Assembly: GCF_016801865.2 (NCBI RefSeq)
Contig: NC_068938.1
Coordinates: forward strand, 94,512,221-94,576,220
Length of the DNA stretch: 64,000 bases
Direction: 5' to 3'
Source of the DNA: Culex pipiens pallens
Lineage: Eukaryota > Arthropoda > Insecta > Diptera > Culicidae
Made by a program: the position numbers and the translations under genes
Notes under the pieces: generated by a model
The model's input: the letters and a program-made list of their open reading frames with translations, nothing else
Databases searched by the model: none
Told to the model about the DNA's origin: nothing
In this document: piece after piece, positions 1-11,717 of the stretch
Layout of the letters: each line of letters opens with the position of its first letter
Position numbering within the stretch: position 1 is the stretch's first letter

Positions 1-190
1 TATTTAGATGAAAACGTTGTCCGGATCTATCTTGCAACCCATCATTGGATGGGTTATCAAAAAATCTTTCCAACGAGCCTTAAAGATTGAAGATCTGACA
101 ACCCTATCAAAGTTATGAACACATACATCTTTCATTTATGCACTTTTTTTGGGGCCGGTTCTCAGATATTTAGCTAAAAACGGCAAATTA
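1..190. repeat. Truncated interspersed repeat at window edge
   Basis: This stretch is a diverged copy of part of the element at 32576-33254. Both contain the phrases GTTGTCCGGATCTATC, TTTCCAACGAGCC and ACCCTATCAAA in the same order. The copy is cut by the window start, so its real left end is unknown. No coding potential is visible. Confidence 0.8.
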
Positions 191-462
191 TGAGCTAAGA
201 AGAAATGTGGAGTAATACTTTACGAGATTTTTTTTTGCCAGATGAGCATCAGTTTTTAGAAATGTTTATAATATTGAACAGTTCTATCAAGAATTAGCAA
301 ATTTTTCATGTTTTTTTCTGTTTTTATATTTTTTTTTATCTGGATGAAATTTTGTGTTTAATCTTTTTTGTGTAAACCAATCTCCATCTTCATAAAGTTT
401 TAGCAACCGTTTATACAAAAATGCTATAAAAATATTCAAAAATGGACGCCCCATTTGATGGC
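191..462. other. AT-rich spacer, nothing recognised
   Basis: AT-rich sequence between an edge repeat and the fold-back element. I see no gene, RNA gene or duplicated segment here. Confidence 0.6.
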
Positions 463-1391
463 GTAGGGTAGAGTAGCCATCAATGAGACACGGGGAACAA
501 TGATAAAATGGCTCTAACAAGTCGTAGTTTCAACCAATCAGGCTCATATTTGGGGGAAAGGTGTGTCTACTGGATACACGTCTGCCATAATAGTAGCTTT
601 GGTTATGGACGCTCCCTTGAAAAGTTATTAATAAATGTTTGATTCTGGGGTGTAAAAGTAAATTATGGACAAAAATTACTTTTTCGCTCGTAGGCTGCTA
701 TTAATACCAAAACTAATATTTCTTCAAATTTCTTTCGACGTTCCATAGGGATTGAGTTGGGCTACAATGTCCTTTCATTAGGTTTGGCCAAAATTTAGAA
801 TATACCCAGTATCCAGGACTGTCTCATTGTTCCCCACTCATTTCAGCTCATGGGTAACAATGAGACACTATGATTTTTCTTCATTAAACTTTTCAAAATC
901 TATGGAAATCTTTCAAAACATGAATTAAAAGTGATTTTTGACATATTTATAGAGTTTTAACTTCAATTAACCAAAAATACAAAGTTATTTGGTATAAATA
1001 TACGAATTTTACAAAATTTAAATACTTTTTAGTATAACTTTTGTTAATTAAAGTTTCATGTCGGCAAAATTGCTCTAAAATGTTCAAGGCAAGTTACCTG
1101 CAATGGAACAATACAAAAACATGATGTTTTACTAGAAAAATCTTGATTTTCGTAGTGTGTCTCATTGTTCCCCAGCTGTCTCATTGTTCCTGCCAAGTGC
1201 GTCTACAATGAGACAGTTGAATAACTCTGGCTGTAGATGTCGGATCGATCTCATATTTTGGTCAATGTTAGAACACATTAAAAGAAAGAAAATGCAACAA
1301 AAAGCTCATTAAAACATGCTGATGAAAAAATGAGAAAAATCTTTGAAAGTTGAAAACCAAAAGTGTCTCATTGATGACTACCCTACCCTAC
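463..1391. mobile_element. Non-autonomous inverted-repeat element, left copy
   Basis: The segment begins with GTAGGGTAGAGTAGCCATCA at 463 and ends with the inverted form TGATGACTACCCTACCCTAC at 1391, so it has its own terminal inverted repeats. The motif TGTCTCATTGTTCCCC and its complement recur inside it several times. No open frame of transposase size is present. A second copy lies in the opposite orientation at 2005-2888, resuming at 7220-7242. This fits a MITE-like element whose superfamily I cannot assign. Confidence 0.75.
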
Positions 1392-2004
1392 TCAGAATTC
1401 TAAAAAACGCATTTTTCATCGAAAAAAAATACAACAGATAGGGACCATCCTTAAACCACGTGGACACTTTTAAGAAAATCCCCCCTTCCCCCCCCCCTGA
1501 GAACAATTTTAATACAAAAAAATCTTTCTTGTAGGGAGCATGGAAAATCGCCAAACAGAGGGGTTTTCTTGATGTAACCATCGCGAAAAACAAAACAAAA
1601 GTTGGTTGTCATCGATCATGGCCGCTTAAGGTCACCCGCGACAGACACTAACGACAAAACAAAAAAAAATATCTTTTTAACACTTTTTTTTTCGTAAAAT
1701 CGCGAAACAAAAAATTTACCTTTTTCAAAACTTTTATTGTTGTAAAATCGCGGTTACTTGTGATTGTTACAAGCAAACACCTTTGTTTATACATCACAAT
1801 TTTTTAAATTGCCTGTTTTAAAACTTTGTAGAAAATTGTTATACTCTAAAAAAATACCTTGCAAAGTCAGAAAAAACGAAATTTTAAAATGAAAAAAAAA
1901 AGTTCTGAACGGAAAAAATGTGCTGCTGAGCTATTGCAGATTCGAAAAATACATTAAATTTCCCTTAAGGCCGATGAAAATATTTCTCAAAATACACTTT
2001 TGGG
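1392..2004. other. Spacer between inverted element copies
   Basis: AT-rich spacer. At about 1438-1500 it contains a fragment of the short C-rich family with a CCACGTGG boundary, which recurs at 15738, 19441 and 36190. No gene is seen. Confidence 0.6.
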
Positions 2005-2888
2005 TTTCAACTTTCAACGATTATTCTATTTTTTTCATCAGCATGTTTTAATGAGCTTTTCGTTGTATTTTCTTTCTTTTAATGTGTTCTAACATTGACC
2101 AAAATATGAGATCGATCTGACGTCTACAGCCAGAGTTATTCAACTGTCTCATTGTAGACGCACTTGGCAGGAACAATGAGACAGCTGGGGAACAATGAGA
2201 CACTCTACAAAAATCAATACTTTTCTAGTAAAACATCATATTTTTGTATTGTTCCATTGCAGGTGCCTTGCCTTGAACATTTTAAAGCAATTTTGCCAAC
2301 TTGAAACTTTAATTAACAAAAGTTAAACTAAAAAGTATTTAAATTTAGTAAAATCCATTTATTTATACCAAATAACTTTGTATGTTTGGTTAAATGAAGT
2401 TAAAACTCTATAAATATGCCAAAAATCACTTTCAATTCATGTTTTGAAAGATTTACAACGAAAATGCATGATTTTGAAATGTTTAATGAAGAAAAATCAA
2501 AGTGTCTCATTGTTACCCATGGGCTAAAATGAGTGGGGAACAATGAGACAGCCCTGGATTCTTGGTATATTCTAGATTTTGGTCAAACCTAATGAAAGGA
2601 CATTGTAGCCCAACTCAATCCCTATGGAACGTCGAAAGAAATTTGAAGAAATATTAGTTTTGATGTAAATGACAGCCTATGAGCGCAAAAGTATTTTTTG
2701 TCCATAATTTACTTTTACACCCCAGAATCAAACATTTATAAATAACTTTTCAAGGGAGCGTCCATAACCAAAGCCACTATTATAACAGACGTGTATCCAG
2801 TAGATACACCTTTCCCCCAAATATGAGCCTGATTGGTTGAAACTACGACTTGTGAGAGCCATTTTATCATTGTTCCCCGTGTCTCATT
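2005..2888. mobile_element. Inverted-repeat element, right copy, split by LINE
   Basis: This is the reverse complement of 484-1364 with scattered substitutions. It lacks the inner terminus: homology stops near 2005. Its outer end is interrupted by the LINE at 2889-7201 and resumes at 7202-7242, where CTACCCTAC closes the structure. The pair of copies would form a fold-back stem of nearly 0.9 kb if transcribed or single-stranded. Confidence 0.75.
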
Positions 2889-2929
2889 TGTTATCCGAGC
2901 ATTCGTTGGTGAAGGTTGTCTGAATCAAC

Positions 2930-4306
2930 ATGACTCGTCGCGTCCCGGCGCAAAACGCCGGCAATATTGCCCTACCTGCGGCTCAAGCAGGCAAAAAAGT
3001 GGGAATTTCCAAAAGGAAGGTTGAGGCCTCAACTGATGGCCAAAAACCGGGAATTTCCAAAAGGAAGGTGCTTTTGGAAGTGACATCGAACAGCAAAAAG
3101 ACGAAAAAGAGCGACGGTACTGTACCGATGGATGAGGAGGAGGAGAACTCTTCGTCGCACGAGGAGCAGCTATTGAAAAACAACAAGTTTGCTGGACTGC
3201 CTGACGAGGACCAGGTAGCGGAAGCAAAGGAGAATGAAGTGAAACAGCGAAAGGAGAAACTGCCTCCTTTTTATGTAAGGCAATCAGCAGCAACGATCGA
3301 CTTTCGTGCGGGGCTTGTTGAACTCATCAAGTCTGGGAAAGTCCAAGGCAACATTCGTCTGTGTCAGGACGGATTTAAGGTGCTGGTGCAATCCAGGCAG
3401 CACTATCAACTGGTCAAGGATTACTTGACCGAAAACGAGGCGGAGTACTTTACCCATGATGTCGTCATGGATAAGCCGTACAAAATCGTCGTCAGAGGTC
3501 TGTACGACATGCCAGTGGAGGAATTAGCTGCCGAGCTAAAAGTTTTGAAACTGGATGTGTTGGCCGTGCACAAAATGAGCCGACGCAACAAAGACATCAA
3601 GTACCGTGACCAGCTCTACCTGCTGCATTTGGCTAAGGGATCGACGACGCTTCCTGAGCTGAAGGCAATCCGAGCGGTTTTCAACATTATCGTGTCGTGG
3701 GAGCGATACCGACCAGTGCATCGTGACGTCACACAATGCTTCAACTGCCTGGGCTTCGGGCACGGAGGTAAGAACTGCCACATGAAGCGTCGTTGCGCCA
3801 AATGTGGTACTGATGCGCACATCACGTCCCAGTGCATCCAAGATTCGCTGGTGAAGTGCCTCAACTGCAACGGTGAGCATTCGTCAACCGACCGAAAGTG
3901 CCCCAAGAGAGCTGAGTTCGTGAAAATTCGGCAGCAAGCATCGACGAAGAATCAGCCTCAGCGTCGTAGAACTCCTCCAGCCCTGGTGGAGCAAAATTTT
4001 CCACCTCTTCAACCGCGACGCCAGGTCCCGAACTTGGCACCGTTACCGTTGGATCCCAGGAAGAGAGCTGAGATGAATCATCCACGGCCGGGTTCCAGCC
4101 AGGAGCCGAGACCGTCACCACCGGGCTTCAGCCAGGAGCCAAGACCAACCCAAGAACCAGCAGTTGAGGAAAATGGTAATGATCTTTACACCTCAACCGA
4201 ACTCCTCAATATTTTCAAACAGATGTCCGCTGCACTGCGTGGATGCAAAACCAAGACCCAGCAGATTGAAGTGCTGACCTCGTTCGTCATCCAGTATGGA
4301 TCGTAG
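2930..4306 (+). CDS. LINE ORF1, gag-like nucleic-acid-binding protein
   Basis: A 458-residue intact frame begins at the ATG 41 nt after the element start. The N-terminal 110 residues are basic and acidic low-complexity sequence. Residues of roughly 140-265 match the conserved region that precedes the knuckles in Jockey gag proteins. Three zinc knuckles follow at residues 270-324: two are CX2CX4HX4C and the third is CX2CX3HX6C. A proline-rich tail closes the protein. The role known for the family is binding the element RNA and forming ribonucleoprotein particles for retrotransposition. The stop overlaps the ORF2 start by 11 nt in a different frame, so ORF2 is probably translated by reinitiation or frameshift. 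Confidence 0.93.
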   Translation: MTRRVPAQNAGNIALPAAQAGKKVGISKRKVEASTDGQKPGISKRKVLLEVTSNSKKTKKSDGTVPMDEEEENSSSHEEQLLKNNKFAGLPDEDQVAEAKENEVKQRKEKLPPFYVRQSAATIDFRAGLVELIKSGKVQGNIRLCQDGFKVLVQSRQHYQLVKDYLTENEAEYFTHDVVMDKPYKIVVRGLYDMPVEELAAELKVLKLDVLAVHKMSRRNKDIKYRDQLYLLHLAKGSTTLPELKAIRAVFNIIVSWERYRPVHRDVTQCFNCLGFGHGGKNCHMKRRCAKCGTDAHITSQCIQDSLVKCLNCNGEHSSTDRKCPKRAEFVKIRQQASTKNQPQRRRTPPALVEQNFPPLQPRRQVPNLAPLPLDPRKRAEMNHPRPGSSQEPRPSPPGFSQEPRPTQEPAVEENGNDLYTSTELLNIFKQMSAALRGCKTKTQQIEVLTSFVIQYGS

Positions 4307-6955
4307 GTCCCTGAAGCTGCTGAATTGGAACGCTTGCTCCATTAGGAGAAAGAATTTAGAGCTGGTGGATTTTCTTCGCGAGAAGGAGATCGACGTAGCT
4401 GCCATCACGGAAACTCATCTGAAGCCCGGTGAAAAAGTTTATCTGCAAAACTACAAGATCGCGACGCAGCTCGATAGGACCACCTCTGGAGGAGGAGGTG
4501 TGCTTGTCGCTGTTCATCGTGATCTCAAGCTACGCCGGCTGCCACACTTCAAGCTGGACATCATCGAGGCCGTTGGGGTGGAAATTCCCACTTCGGTTGG
4601 CCCAGTACTCTTCATTGCTGCATACTGCCCACGTCAGGTGAATTCCAGAGATGGTTCAGCAGCAACACTGAAGGGCGATATCCAGAAGCTGACACGGCGG
4701 AGCGCAAAGTACATCATTGCTGGTGACCTCAACGCGAAGCATGAAGTTTGGGGCAACAGCAGGAGGAATCGGAACGGAGTGATTCTGCACAACGATCTGC
4801 AAAACGGATACTACAACGTTGTGAGTCCGGATCGTCCAACGAGGGTGGCTCGGTCTGGGAATCACTCAATCATCGACTTCTTCATTACCAATATGGCTGA
4901 GAACGTGGCTCATCCTGAGGTGTTTGAAGAGTTGAGTTCTGATCACTATCCGGTGGTTGTGGAGGTTGGAGCTTCCGTTACTCCGCAGCGGCAACCAACC
5001 CGGAAAGATTACCACAACGTTGACTGGCAGCAGTTTCAGCAAGTGGTAGACAGCAACATCGACTATGATCAACACCCGGAAACTTCTGCTGATATTGATC
5101 GTTCGCTGGAGGTGATCCAGCAGGCTATCAACCAAGCAGAGGCTGCCAACGTTCGGGAGGTTCCTGTTAATTTTAAGGTAACTGATATTGACGTAGATAC
5201 TAAACACTTGATTAGACTTAGGAATGTTTATAGGAGACAATATCAACGGACTGGGGACTATGACAAAAAGATTTCAGTGAACAATTTGAACAAAATCATA
5301 CAAGACCGACTTGACAATATCAGAAATCAAGAATTTTCAAAACATGTAAGCCAGCTTGGGAATTATTCAAAACCATTTTGGAAACTTTCAAAAGTTCTTA
5401 AAAACAAACCAAAGCCTATTCCTCCTCTTATTGTTGAGGATTCTCCTTTGATTACATCCGAGGAAAAGGCAAATGCACTTGGGCTTCATTTTGTTAGTTC
5501 ACATAATCTTGGCGCTTCCATGACCAGCCGTAAAGAAACATCAGTTGCCAATAGTATTTCAACAATCAATGACTCTACCTTTGAATTTCCTGCAGATTCC
5601 CATGTTTCTGGTGAGGAAGTCAAAGTTGCAGTTAAACAAATGAAAAATATGAAAGCTCCAGGCTTTGATAACATTTTTAATCTAGTGTTGAAAAAACAGA
5701 GTGATCAGTTCTTTCAACATCTAGCCAATATTTTCAATAAATGTTTGCAACTTGGTTACTTCCCCACCAATTGGAAACTGGGCAAAGTCATACCAATTTT
5801 GAAGCCTCAAAAAGATCCAACATCGCCAACAAGTTATCGTCCCATTAGTCTTTTAAGTAGTCTGCCCAAACTCTTTGAGAAGGTCATCTATTCAAGGCTT
5901 TTGGATTTTACCAACGATAATAATATAATTTTGAACGAGCAGTTTGGCTTCCGAAAGGGGCATAATACTGCTCATCAGCTTACGAGAGTAACTAAAATCA
6001 TCAAACAGAACAAGCTTGAGTCTAAATCAACTGCTATGGCTTTGTTGGATGTTGAGAAGGCTTTTGACAATGTTTGGCATGATGGTTTGATACATAAACT
6101 GTATTTATACGGTTTTCCAATGTATCTTATCAAAATTATCCAGCATTATCTTTCGGAGAGATCGTTCAAGGTTTTTCTGAATGGGATTGCTTCTGGATTA
6201 TTCAACATTGATGCTGGGGTTCCCCAAGGAAGTATTCTTGGCCCACTTCTGTACAATATTTTTACATCTGATTTGCCTACTCTTCCTGGTAATGGTGTGT
6301 TGTCACTTTTTGCTGATGACACTGCCGTTATTTATAAGGGTAAAATAACCAGATATTTAGTTGGCCGCCTTCAGAAGGGTCTTGACGTTCTTTCCGAATA
6401 CTTTGGCGACTGGAAAATTCGCATTAATGCAGCCAAAACTCAAACCATCATTTTTCCACTTTCCAAATCGGCCAGATTTGCCCCAAAGGATGATGTTTTG
6501 ATAAATATGAATGATGTTTCGATACCCTGGTCAAAGGAAGTTGTCTATTTAGGTTAGGTCTCATACTTGACTCGAAACTATTGTTTCGGCAGCATGTAGA
6601 TAAAATATTGAACAAGTGCAGCATTCTCATCAGGTGTTTGTATCCTTTAATTAACAGAAAATCAAAGCTATCTTTGAAAAATAAGCTAGCAGTTTACAAA
6701 CAAATAATTTACCCCGTTATTGAGTATGCAGTACCTGTTTGGGAGTGTTGCGCTAGAACTCATAAATTGAAGCTCCAGCGTGTCCAAAACAAGGTACTCA
6801 AAATGGTTTTGAATGTTCCTGGCTGGACAAGATCAAGTGAGGTTCATGAATTAGCAGAAGTAAAAATGTTGGATCAGAAGATTCAAGAAAAATGTTTGAA
6901 ATTCAGGGAAAAATGTGCTATATCTGAATACCCCTTGATTCAAGGATTGGTTTAG
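4296..6955 (+). pseudogene. LINE ORF2, endonuclease-reverse transcriptase, frameshifted
   Basis: The frame from 4296 runs 753 codons to a TAG at 6555. It has an APE-type endonuclease: residues 143-146 read GDLN and residues 215-217 read SDH, both catalytic-site motifs. The reverse transcriptase follows, with the FADD catalytic box at residues 672-675. At 6550-6559 the pentamer TAGGT is present twice in tandem. This creates the stop and shifts the frame. Downstream, an open frame to 6955 continues the usual C-terminal region of Jockey ORF2. I infer that one pentamer is a recent duplication, because both sides are otherwise free of stops. The protein as encoded here would end just after the catalytic core. 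Confidence 0.92.
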
Positions 6956-7168
6956 TTTATGGTAAGATTAAGTTAGTTTTAGGTTAGGTTATGTTTTCTT
7001 AAATTTTTTTTTTCCTCATTGTACCTAGTGTTACAAAAATGATAAATCATATACTTTTAAAGTTAAGAAAATGAACAGTGTTTAAATCACGAAAAGCAAA
7101 CTAAAGCTGAAGAGCCACAGCTGACCACTTATTATGTAAACCAAATGTAATTATTATAAGAAAGATTC

Positions 7169-7201
7169 AATAAAGTATATTTAATTCAAAAAAAAAAAAA
7201 A
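7169..7201 (+). terminator. LINE polyadenylation signal and A-tract
   Basis: AATAAA at 7169-7174 is followed about 16 bp later by an A-run ending at 7201, directly before the right target-site duplication. This is the 3' terminus expected of a retrotransposed polyadenylated RNA. Confidence 0.85.
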
Positions 7202-7242
7202 TGTTCCCCGTGTCTCATTGATGACTATTCTACCCTACACTA
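7202..7242. mobile_element. Outer end of the split inverted-repeat element
   Basis: After the LINE target duplication, the sequence continues as TGATGACTATTCTACCCTAC. This is the inverted partner of the terminus at 463, so it closes the element that the LINE interrupted. Confidence 0.75.
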
Positions 7243-7810
7243 GTTTAGTTGTTCTGCAATAATTAGTTTTTAAAAAATGTAAAAAATTTTGCGATAATAA
7301 ATATCGATTTTTTTTAAATTCTAAAGATTTTCAAATCAACCCAAACATGCTAAAAATGATTCTAAACGCGGGGGGATGCATTTTAAATGGATTTCAACGG
7401 ATTGCACTTAAATTTTTATTGCAATATTGAAGTTTTTTGAAAAAAAAATTTTGTCCCCTGATTTTCCGGGTCAACTTTAAAAGGGAGGGGGAAAGGGAAC
7501 AAAAGCTTAAAAAATTATCAGCCTTAAACGAAAAATAAATAGAAAAAATACCGTCCAGTATCGAAAAATGGCAAAATTCAAACTAAATTTGTATTTTTTT
7601 CGATGAAAAATACGTTTTTTCGGAAGTACACCATCAAATCGGGCGTCCAATTTCACATAAAAGTAAAGGAATATTACTCTTTGTAAAAAAAGTTGATACA
7701 AAACTTTTCTATGAAGAAAACCCTTTACCGAGGATTGATGGATCTCACTGTCAAATTTACTCAATAGCAAAATTGATGAATTTGTTTTTATGCAGATTTC
7801 GATAGAGAAT
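7243..7810. other. AT-rich intergenic sequence
   Basis: No supported gene. Contains short homopolymer runs and a G-rich patch near 7370-7380 and 7483-7500. Frames here are short and shadow-like. Confidence 0.55.
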
Positions 7811-8244
7811 CCCGAGCAGACGGAAATAACGTGGGAATATTTTTTTTTACATTTGAAAATATTAGGCCATTAAAATTTTGTGTTATTTATAATAAGATTC
7901 ATGAATTTTTGTTATTGGATTGTTTTAGTAATAACAGTCTAATATTTTTTTTAGTTATTCGTCGAACAAATCTTTGTTATTATTTTTTGTTATTTTAACA
8001 ACTAATCCTATCATCCCAATAACAATTGTAGGTATTCTTCCATAACAAATAATGTTATTCCAAAGTTATTTTAGCTTTCAACCAATATCATACCAATAAC
8101 AAATTTTGTTATGATAACATAAACTGTTATTAAACCCTTATGCAAAAGTGCATTTTAAAAGAAGATTCCATAACACTTTCTGTTATTTTAACAGTATTTG
8201 TTATTGAAATGGCATGAATTATGTTATAACCGTCTGCACGGGAT
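7811..8244. mobile_element. MITE with TTGTTAT sub-repeats
   Basis: CCCGAGCAGACGGAAATAAC at 7811 pairs with GTTATAACCGTCTGCACGGG at 8224-8243 as terminal inverted repeats of about 20 bp with a few mismatches. Between them, the heptamer-like words TTGTTAT and ATAACAA recur in both orientations. There is no open frame. This fits a small non-autonomous DNA transposon. I could not settle a target-site duplication. Confidence 0.7.
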
Positions 8245-8614
8245 CTATCATTTTATGTAGGAAGTTCTGAGTGACAGTATTTGAAGAATTCATTATCTGT
8301 GGGTGTTTAATAACAAACATATTTCATCGATTATTTAGCTTATATGAAAAAACAGCATATCAGGCAGATATTACAGGTTTTCTACCATTTCCTCACAAGA
8401 ACCGTTACCAGGATCAAGTGGGAAGTGCCATATGCCTGTCGCTCGCTAGTGGCGTCGCTGGCTATTCAAAGTTGTCGCTCCCAGCTGCTAATTACTGTCA
8501 TGTTCAATTAGCGGAACTCCAGTATTTAGTTGTCTTTACGGGTAAAAGTTGAGTGACCCTCCCTAGAGCTTCTGTGTATACGCAGTTAAACTAGATCTAG
8601 CCTAATCTACCACC
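8245..8614. other. Non-repetitive intergenic sequence
   Basis: A mixed-composition stretch with no recognised gene. The open frame 8271-8552 has no recognisable domain and I do not accept it as coding. Confidence 0.5.
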
Positions 8615-8800
8615 ACACGAAGAAAAAAGAGTCCCCAAAACCGTGAACAAGCGTTCATGAAAATGAAAACCCCGAACAAAGTATTCAAATCCCATGGTAC
8701 GATTTTGAAAAAACGTACCATGAAATTTGAACACTATGTTCGTGGTTCCCATTTTCATGAACGCTTGTTCACGATTTTGGGAACTCTTTTTTCTCCGTGC
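8615..8800. mobile_element. Short fold-back element, 186 bp
   Basis: The first ~50 bp (GAACAAGCGTTCATGAAAATG region at about 8645-8665) recur inverted at about 8751-8800. Outer ends read ACGAAGAAAAAAGAGT and its near-complement ACTCTTTTTTCTCCGT. The centre also folds around CATGGTACG and CGTACCATG. It is a palindromic MITE-like insertion without coding capacity. Confidence 0.75.
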
Positions 8801-9908
8801 AGTCACCCTTGCGGCGGCGGCTGACCACGGAACTGCTACTGTCCGCGGCTGGTTATCCTCCACCGGGGGCAGTTCCGCAATGTTTTTTTTTATCTTGCTC
8901 TTTCCTTCTATCAACATCCAAGAAGCTGGCTCAGATTTATTTGCTGTCTAGAGCAGATTATGCTACCAGTTAATAGCTGTTATGATCTGTGTTTAGTGGG
9001 GCGCCCCCGTCATGATTGAGGAGCTCGTCTTTTATTTTCCGCCTGATGGATGTTGATTCGCCGGGGCCATAGGGAAAAGTAAACAAATCCACGATGAATC
9101 GAATATAAACACAGTTGATTGGATCTGTTTGGTGCCCTGGGCGGGCCGGGCAATCTGAGCTCATCGTATTGATTAATTGTATGAGGGAAAATTGTTTCTA
9201 GCTCTTGCAGCCGTGAAAGGATCTCCAGGACAATTTCTGTTGTTTGAGATACCAAGTCAGCGGGCTTTTCTGATAACGTAACTCTATACCTCACACCAGA
9301 ACCAAGAATTACCTGCTCGTAATTACCGAACCGTACCTTTTGCGGAGGCAACACTTTGCGCGGAAAGCTTCATCTCTAATAACTATCGTTACTGTCTGTG
9401 GTGGGGCCAAAACGTGGCCTCTTCTGGTCTGGTGGGGCCTGCTGGTTATGACAATCCATTTGCTTAATGGCCGCTACACACCGCAAGCCCCCATAACACG
9501 ACGACGACCCAGATGAAGACGACGATGATCATCGTGCTGAGCATGAAAACAGCCCGCCGCTCGTGGTAATCTCGGGTTACATTTGGCCGACTTCTTGGCA
9601 GGTCTGCTTGAAAGGGTTTGCTGGGTGGAGGCCTTTTCCGGGAAACTGTGAAGCGTGTAACTCTGCAAATGGCCCCCGGCGGCACGGCGTTTGAAGTCTG
9701 AGATTTTGAGTGATTGATTGAGCTTCGGCGTGGTCGTCATTTTTTCGATTGGTGAAATTGACTCCAGCAGTCAGCTTTTGGGACGGTAATCGATTATGGG
9801 TGCAGGCTGGGCTGAGCTTTGGCTGGGTTTGTGCAATCGAAGCATTTTGGTGTGAAATTGGACTGCATCATATGGAATTGTAAGCGATTCAAATTAAACT
9901 TCTAGAGA
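8801..9908. other. Moderately GC-rich unique region, no confirmed gene
   Basis: This stretch is less AT-rich than its surroundings and shows no repeat match elsewhere in the window. Two minus-strand frames (9010-9354 and 9464-9740) are open, but no domain is recognised. The second has three overlapping open frames because of GAC/GAT-rich sequence; see findings. It may lie in an intron of the minus-strand gene starting at 14412. Confidence 0.45.
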
Positions 9909-10084
9909 TGAGCAATTCCAGCTCAAATCAGGAATTTTTCTGGTACTTTTGTACCCGACCCTCTCTGATTTCAATGAAACTTTGTAGACATGTTATCCTG
10001 GGCCTATATAAGCCATTTTTGTGTATATGGAGCCAATTGTACTCGAAAATAACATTTGAGAAGGGCGTAAGGTATTTACATATT

Positions 10085-11363
10085 TTTGTATTTTGTAATT
10101 TAAAAATTGATGTATCTCGAAGCCGTTGTGTCGTATCAAAAAGTGGTCAAAGACAAACTTGTAGGAAATTGGACGGGTTTTCTGAAAAAAATACACTGAA
10201 ATAAAAATACACTTCAGTTCCATGAGATTGTTTGATTTTTAAGTCTAAAACTTAAATTTAAAGGTGATGTCACGATTTTTTTTCGCTCAAAATTTTTGAG
10301 GAAATAGCCTAAAATGTTACCAAAAGACTGACGAAAAATGCATGATGGTATGTCTCTCCTAAAAAAATACAAAAATCATTTACTAAAACTGTTTTTTTTT
10401 TAAAGTGGTCTAAACGTCAAAATTTTTAAAAAACCAGTGGTGGGGATCGATTTTCTAGACAATTTTACATAAAAGTCTCCATATTGACCATTGTCCTATG
10501 TCCAATCCTTGGGAAGATACAGCGCTTTTAAAAATTAAAATGTTGAAAAAAAAACGGGTTTTTTTTTTGGTTTTTGGCAATTTTTATATGACAGACTTGG
10601 TTTTACAGTCTCGTATATATTTTTACCGGAAAGCTCGTCCAATTTCCCATAAGTTTGCCTTTGACAGCATTTCAATTGGATAATTGAAATAACTGAAAAT
10701 AGAATATTTTTTTTCAGTGTGGTAGAAACCAGGACAGTAAATTTGCTTACGTAAATATAAAAACGATATAAATCAAAAAGCTGTCAAAGGCAAACTTATG
10801 GGAAATTGGACGAGCTTTCCGGTAAAAATATATACGAGACTGTAAAACCAAGTCTGTCATATAAAAATTGCCAAAAACCACAAAAAAAACCCGTTTTGTC
10901 AACATTTCAATTTTTAAAAGCGCTGTATCTTCCCAAGGATTGGACATAGGACAATGGTCAATATGGAGACTTTTATGTAAAATTGTCTGGAAAATCGATC
11001 CCCACTACTGGTTTTTAAAAATTTTGACGTTTAGACTACTTTTCAAAAAACAGTTTTAGTAAATGATTTTTGTATTTTTTTAGGAGAGACATACCATCCT
11101 GCATTTTTCGTCAGTCTTTTGGTAACATTTTAGGCTATTTTCTCAAAAATTTTGAACGAAAAAAAATCGTGACATCACCTTTAAATTTATGTTTTAGACT
11201 TAAAAATCAAAAAATCTCATAGATGTGGCGTGTATTTTTATTTCAGTGTATTTTTTTTCAGAAAGCCTGTCCAATTTCCTACAAGTTTGTCTTTGACCAC
11301 TTTTTGATACGACGCAACGGCTTCGAGATACAGTAATTTTTAAATTACAAAATACAAACGACA
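10085..11363. repeat. Inner palindrome of the composite element
   Basis: Two arms of roughly 610 bp, 10085-10700 and 10757-11363, are near-complementary around a short AT-rich centre. Matched landmarks include TCGAAGCCGTTGTGTCG against CGACGCAACGGCTTCGA, and GGAAGATACAGCGCTTTT against its complement at 10914-10933. No coding capacity is seen. Confidence 0.8.
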
Positions 11364-11717
11364 CATTCTCCGGCAATGTACACCTTAGGATGAAATTTTG
11401 AAAAGCGTGTATGAGCTATTTGAATATTTTTCCTCAATTCTAGACTACTTAAAGCTTCAAAAATCATGGTTTTCATTAATTGATCATTTGAATATCATTA
11501 TGTATAAGTTGGTTAAGTTATGCATCAATTCGTGATAAAATCATCGTTTTAAAACATTTTTCTAAAAACTCCTGGTTTTCAGCGAAATAAAATCCAAAAA
11601 TTATTCTTTTGATTGCATTTTGTAGGTTTTTAGATGTACTAAATGGAAATGCAATGGATTTGTAGTTTATCTTAAGTTATGTATTTTTTCAAACTAGTGT
11701 AAGTTAACCATTTTATT

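Larger units (their letters stand above)
2889..7201 (+). mobile_element. Jockey-clade non-LTR retrotransposon (LINE), near full length
   Basis: The element has a 41-nt leader, ORF1 with zinc knuckles, ORF2 with endonuclease and reverse transcriptase, a polyadenylation signal and an A-tract. It is flanked by an 18-bp direct repeat, TGTTCCCCGTGTCTCATT, at 2871-2888 and 7202-7219. That is a target-site duplication made by target-primed reverse transcription. The target lies inside the terminal motif of the fold-back element. The short leader and near-intact frames suggest a recent insertion. Clade assignment rests on the two-ORF layout, the triple knuckle gag and the APE-type endonuclease. Within Jockey it could be a Juan-like family, which I have not verified. 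Confidence 0.93.

Noticed and set aside
2925..4121. Minus-strand frames over LINE ORF1
   Set aside because: Shadows of the gag-like frame; no independent evidence.
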